Shown: positions 60,402 to 64,000 of the stretch, in pieces | Layout of the letters: each line of letters begins with the position of its first letter | Position numbering within the stretch: position 1 is the first letter of the stretch | Source: Bacteroidaceae bacterium | Lineage (GTDB): Bacteria > Bacteroidota > Bacteroidia > Bacteroidales > Bacteroidaceae | NCBI GenBank assembly: GCA_017522785.1 | Contig: JAFWYF010000012.1 | Coordinates: 79,807-143,806 of the forward strand | Reading direction: 5' to 3' | DNA length: 64,000 nucleotides | The notes under the pieces: model-generated | The model's input: only the letters and a program-made list of their open reading frames with translations | Databases searched by the model: none | What the model was told of the DNA's origin: nothing | Position numbers and translations under genes: made by a program

Positions 60402-62993
60402 CTAGAACTGAACATGTAATTTTATTCTTACGCCATCCTTGTCTATTCCGGGGTAGTCTCTGTAATTCAAACGTCGTACATAGTCTATACGCAGTACCTT
60501 GAATATGTTCTCAATGCCAACAGCAAACTCCATGTATGGCTCCGACCCTAGGAAATGGTAAGACTCATCTTTGTATGGGAATTTATACAACGAGCCTGTA
60601 TTCAGTGGGTCGGGACGGTTTTTGTCGCTTAGATGTCCGTAAATTCCTCGGAAAGAGACTACTTCGCGCCAATTTAATTTACGTATCAAAGGAATTCTAT
60701 TGAATATTAAACCGTTCATGTAATATGTTAGGTACCACGATGCATACTCGTCGTTGAAAAACTCCATGGCATTCATCATTGCAAATGACTCATCCTGAAT
60801 GGTATATGATAGGTTAGCGTCGGGTATTATGAGCAAAGGGAATGGTACTTCGTTCCACACTTTACCTCCCTTAATGACACAGTCGGTGTATCCAAATGCC
60901 GAAAACCAGAAACGTTTACGGAAACTTGCTTCGGTGTGGTGATAGTTTATATCTCCACCGGCAATACCTTTCACTCCAATACGATGCGACAAGGTAAATA
61001 CCGGGTGTTCGGGTAACACCGAATGTCTATTCCATTTTGTCTGGGTGAATTTCTCCTTTGGAGCATAACGCAGAAACAGCTCAATCTCCGACTGGCGCAA
61101 ACTCTTGACAAATGTACTTGTTGTTACTCCATCGATAGTTTGTGTGCGTTCAAAAGGTATCAGGTATGTAGAAATATTTTCTCTGTTTCTTAGCGATAGT
61201 TTATATGAAAAATGGTTATAGAATTCACGTGTATATGTGAAATCGGCTTTCTTAATATAACCAAGTTTATTATCTTCCTGACGTTTTAGACTAAGAAATA
61301 TATTGTCCTTATTGGTATACAAATAGTTCTGTCCATACTGGTACGTGTCGTGCTCGTAAGACATCTTTACAGAGTGTATCGGGAATTCATTGGGGTGCTC
61401 TTTTTTCTTTTTAAATGAGTATTCTATCTCCCCTTTGTATTTCCACTCATGGTCCTTAGTGCCGTATGCAACAAAGAAATTACCAAATAGATGTGGGTTT
61501 AAATAGGCCGATGTCATGGCACCTGTACGCAAACGTGTTCCCTCTAATTCATTGAAGCTGATACTTGTGTTTACAGGTCCATAGAATATTGGTGGCTCAT
61601 GTTCTCTTATAGGAATCCAACCGGTAAATAAGAAGGCAACACCTTTCTCTACCCAATAGTAAACAGGGTTGGCGCGTAATTCTTTCATCATTCTACCAAC
61701 AGAATTCTCTTTCTCTGTTATTTCTGCCAAACGGTTTGTCTGCCAATACTCTTCGTCGCGACGCAAGGAATTATCATCTTCTATTACATTCCCGGGAAAA
61801 TCTAGGACTATATTGGCAAATTCGTTTTCGGTAAAGTTGTAGTTCTTGTATACCACTTCTCTGTTGGCATAAAAACCATTTACAGCATTCACAATTTTGA
61901 ATTCTGTAACAAGGGTCTCTTTGTTGAGTATTCTTGTTCCATCGTTCAAACGGTCAAACTCCTGTTTAATATTCATATACTCCACAAAGTTCATATTTAT
62001 GTCGTGAGGAACATTCATCTGAACAAGTTTAACAAAGAACGTGGAATCGGCTGTAACATATATATGTCCTGTAAACCCAAATGACTCCGAGTTAAATGGA
62101 GCAAATGCAAGGTCAATACAGCGTTCATTGCTCACATCTATCGTATCCATTATGTAGTAGCGATAGAATGTAGGCCCCAACTTCGAAAGTGGGCTGACGA
62201 ATTTATTTCCAAATAACGAAATGTTGTCTTGGAAAATATCAATATCCTTAAATGTCTCTTCGTATAATGCCTCTAATGATTCGGCCGACAGCATGTCATC
62301 GATACCATTACGCTGACGCGCTTTGACATGCTGTCTTACGCGCTTTGGCTCCTTACGATAATAATCTGTTGCAAGCAGTTCGCGCGACATCACATGTAAA
62401 ATAGGTTTTCCCGATATGAGCGATGTGTCAATATATTGGTCGAGAAACGAGAACTTCTTTCCAAAATGGCTCTCCGATGCCGAGTTAAAGTTATTCAATG
62501 CAATGTTTAACTTCTCGTGTCTGTCGCGACTGTAAAACGGTTTGTTTTCGGGGGCATTGTCATCTCGCTTGTCAATGATAGTTCTGGCAAGAATTACAGC
62601 CGGGTTATTTTTTCTTTTGTATTTCTCCTTTTTGGGTTTTATGGTAATTTCGCTCAACTCATAATTCTCCGGTTCCATCTTTACCCTCAAAGGCATTTTT
62701 GTTCTGTTAGATAGAGGAATTTTTTTCTCCTTATATCCTATACTCGACAAAATAAGTGTATCACGCAGGGTGGGGGAGAAAAACGAAAAATTACCATTGT
62801 TGTCGGAACTGCATCCCAACGACGTGTTTCGTATTCTTACAGAAATATATGGTAATCGTTCGTTGTTCGAAGCATCGGTAATAGTTCCATGTATGCGAAT
62901 TTTGCTTGTTGCATTTTGCGCTTTAATGCAGTTAGGAGCAAGCAGAAAAATGAATAGTAATATATATATATAATAATGTATGCGATGACTCAT
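60402..62993 (-). CDS. DUF5686-family outer-membrane protein with carboxypeptidase-like domain
   Basis: Protein of 863 residues. A signal peptide (about 1-27, ending IKAQ) is followed by a CarboxypepD_reg-like beta-sandwich (~30-115, SKIRIHGTITDASNNERLPYIS) and a large DUF5686 region predicted as a C-terminal beta-barrel, ending in the aromatic RIKLHVQF typical of outer-membrane proteins. The ATG at 62993 is chosen because a TAACTTTG promoter box (63018-63025) lies just upstream, inside the longer frame. Role unknown. Converges on the C11 gene with a 7-base gap and no visible terminator. Confidence 0.88.
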   Translation of the reverse strand: MSHRIHYYIYILLFIFLLAPNCIKAQNATSKIRIHGTITDASNNERLPYISVRIRNTSLGCSSDNNGNFSFFSPTLRDTLILSSIGYKEKKIPLSNRTKMPLRVKMEPENYELSEITIKPKKEKYKRKNNPAVILARTIIDKRDDNAPENKPFYSRDRHEKLNIALNNFNSASESHFGKKFSFLDQYIDTSLISGKPILHVMSRELLATDYYRKEPKRVRQHVKARQRNGIDDMLSAESLEALYEETFKDIDIFQDNISLFGNKFVSPLSKLGPTFYRYYIMDTIDVSNERCIDLAFAPFNSESFGFTGHIYVTADSTFFVKLVQMNVPHDINMNFVEYMNIKQEFDRLNDGTRILNKETLVTEFKIVNAVNGFYANREVVYKNYNFTENEFANIVLDFPGNVIEDDNSLRRDEEYWQTNRLAEITEKENSVGRMMKELRANPVYYWVEKGVAFLFTGWIPIREHEPPIFYGPVNTSISFNELEGTRLRTGAMTSAYLNPHLFGNFFVAYGTKDHEWKYKGEIEYSFKKKKEHPNEFPIHSVKMSYEHDTYQYGQNYLYTNKDNIFLSLKRQEDNKLGYIKKADFTYTREFYNHFSYKLSLRNRENISTYLIPFERTQTIDGVTTSTFVKSLRQSEIELFLRYAPKEKFTQTKWNRHSVLPEHPVFTLSHRIGVKGIAGGDINYHHTEASFRKRFWFSAFGYTDCVIKGGKVWNEVPFPLLIIPDANLSYTIQDESFAMMNAMEFFNDEYASWYLTYYMNGLIFNRIPLIRKLNWREVVSFRGIYGHLSDKNRPDPLNTGSLYKFPYKDESYHFLGSEPYMEFAVGIENIFKVLRIDYVRRLNYRDYPGIDKDGVRIKLHVQF

Positions 62994-63017
62994 GTTATAA
63001 CATTGTGATTCAGCCTG

Positions 63018-63025
63018 CAAAGTTA
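63018..63025 (-). promoter_or_regulatory. -7 element (TAACTTTG) of the DUF5686 gene
   Basis: TAACTTTG on the minus strand, 25-32 nt before the start at 62993. Confidence 0.65.
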
Positions 63026-63156
63026 CAGAATTTTGTCCTATTATATTTAATTTGTTGCATATTTTGTATTTATTCACATTTCTGCACTAAATTTAAAAGG
63101 CTTCTAAACTTTGTATTCGGTAATGTATGTTTAAATAGGCGTAATTTATACGACTC

Positions 63157-63696
63157 TCACCTAACCAACACCTTGTTTCCATTATGAATGTAAATACCAT
63201 GTGTGGGGTTCTCTACAATGCGACCGTTGAGGTCATAATATATATTCTCACCGCCATTTAATTCTCCTTCTACTATGTAGTCAATATTTGTCGCATCAAA
63301 CTCTATAATATTTATAAAGTTCTTTCAAATATTAGCAGCTTTATATTTTTCCAATGAGCCGGTTGGAACATAGAGTGCAACAGTTGCGTATTGTTCATCG
63401 GAAAAATTATTTGAACGAATAGATGCAGGAACTTCTCTCATACAGTATAAACTTTTAAGTCCGGTACAATTATAGAATGCACCACTTCCAATTGTTGTAA
63501 CGCTATTAAGCATTTCTAAACTTATAAGCGCTGTACAGACACTGAATGCAAGTTCTTCAATAGTAGTAACGCTGTTGGGGATGTAGTAGATGCCGTTTAA
63601 GCTAAATTCTTGTGCAGTTGTAACTACTGTAAACAATAGAAGCAATGTTGTAAAAAGAAGTCTTGTGTTTTTAATACATTTATAATTTAATACCAA
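63157..63696 (-). pseudogene. BspA-like leucine-rich-repeat surface protein with in-frame stop
   Basis: A 180-codon frame with one TGA (63325-63327) in the middle. Before it: a signal peptide-like N terminus (LLFTTLLLLFTVVTTAQ), two short LRR_5 repeats (ALISLEMLNSVTTIGSGAFY, NCTGLKSLYCMREVP) and YVPTGSLEKYKAANI. After it the frame stays open for 55 codons: KNFINIIEF, then YYDLNGRIVENPTHGIYIHN and a basic end, a typical T9SS-style tail. In related proteins the residue after 'KAAN(I/V/D)' is usually Trp, and TGG to TGA is a single change. The start is a weak TTG at 63696. Read as a recent pseudogene. Confidence 0.75.
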
Positions 63697-63916
63697 TTGT
63701 GTTTCTTTGCTTTGCAGAAGTAAGTGTTTATTTTATTATTATTTGCTTAACTTTGATTATATCTTAACGTTGTTTATTTATATTTTCTTTTCTTGGCTTA
63801 AATTACATCTCTATTTCTCCACCTTATATATAATATATATGAATGTATTTTTGTTTCTATTTTTGTTGTATTTGTATGTTCTTGTATATTAAAGTGTTAT
63901 TAAAAACTTTTCAAAT

Positions 63917-63994
63917 ATGCGCAAAATATTGTCCAAAAAGTTTGGATTGTATTTAGTATTGTTGTTACTTTGCAAAGTTTTCGCGCCTCACTAA
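63917..63994 (+). other. Short signal-peptide-like frame at the window edge
   Basis: From ATG at 63917 a 25-residue frame reads like a complete signal peptide (MRKILSKKFGLYLVLLLLCK, then VFAPH) and stops at TAA 63992-63994. It may be the start of an exported-protein gene broken by a frameshift, or chance; what follows lies beyond the window. Confidence 0.3.
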
Positions 63995-64000
63995 GTGGCG

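Noticed and set aside
63325..63327. TGA recoded as Trp or selenocysteine
   Set aside because: TGA is used as an ordinary stop in other genes of the window, the position matches a usual Trp in a repeat protein, and no SECIS-like hairpin follows; a nonsense mutation is simpler.
63707..63892. 61-codon frame near the right edge
   Set aside because: It consists almost only of Tyr, Phe, Leu and Ile from AT-rich DNA, has no ribosome site and shows no recognisable pattern.

Overview
The window is a piece of a Bacteroidales-type chromosome (phylum Bacteroidota), AT-rich and densely coded. Evidence: repeated Bacteroidota promoters (TTG or TTTG, about 20 nt, then TAnnTTTG), a short primary sigma factor that begins [12 protein letters not shown], type III glutamine synthetase, DUF4476/DUF4847/DUF4919/DUF5686/DUF5715-type proteins, lipoproteins with short lipoboxes, and type IX secretion (T9SS)-style C-terminal tails on a GH85 enzyme and on a broken leucine-rich-repeat protein. 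I see no rRNA, tRNA, CRISPR array, insertion sequence or complete prophage. Most of the window is core or housekeeping genome.

Layout. 1-2 kb: 3' end of an unknown gene, then a POT-family peptide transporter. 2.1-7.5 kb: glycine cleavage operon headed by a lipoate ligase (lplA-gcvT-gcvH-gcvPA-gcvPB), with the P-protein split in two. 7.5-9 kb (minus): membrane LytTR regulator followed by purN. 9.2-13.1 kb (plus): ftsE-like ATPase, aspartate kinase, diaminopimelate decarboxylase and a hemolysin-III membrane protein. 13.6-15.6 kb: a nucleotidyltransferase-family gene divergent from an isolated protein with two pyocin-knob-like domains. 15.7-25.8 kb (minus): secreted GH85 endoglycosidase, an operon of M3 peptidase / lipocalin-like lipoprotein / dCMP deaminase / S41 protease, and nagA. 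26.2-30.3 kb (plus): glnN, murB and an MBL hydrolase. 30.4-38.8 kb (mostly minus): Cys-containing Hsp20, chorismatase-like Rid protein, AlaX-type editing protein, DUF4476 protein (plus), deoxyribonucleotidase, mtgA, and fabD-GH13-DUF4919. 39.2-45.8 kb (plus): DASS transporter, LysR regulator with acyl-ACP thioesterase, acyl-CoA synthetase, lipoprotein cardiolipin synthase. 45.9-51 kb (minus): a small wHTH protein and a five-gene run (DUF3298 lipoprotein-rsmG-MBL-M3 peptidase-C_GCAxxG protein). 51-58.6 kb: membrane protein pair, rmuC, DUF5715 protein, an S24 repressor with operator-like dyads, degP/htrA and rpoD. 58.8-63.7 kb: a DUF/clostripain pair, an outer-membrane DUF5686 protein and a leucine-rich-repeat pseudogene.

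Functional links visible from the arrangement: LplA can load lipoate on GcvH; LysC and LysA are the first and last steps of the lysine/diaminopimelate route that feeds peptidoglycan, which MurB and MtgA also serve; FabD, the thioesterase, the acyl-CoA synthetase and cardiolipin synthase all handle acyl chains or lipids; the GH85 enzyme and NagA could sit at opposite ends of N-glycan/GlcNAc use. Rho-independent terminators with long perfect stems separate most units.

No clear unknown defence or mobile system was found. The best candidates for something undescribed are the S24 repressor / unknown 129-aa gene pair with its TAGCC-GGCTA dyads, the GTTAAAC cluster in front of degP, the isolated pyocin-knob protein, the CxC-x6-CxC insertion in Hsp20, and the single-base nonsense codon in the LRR surface protein.
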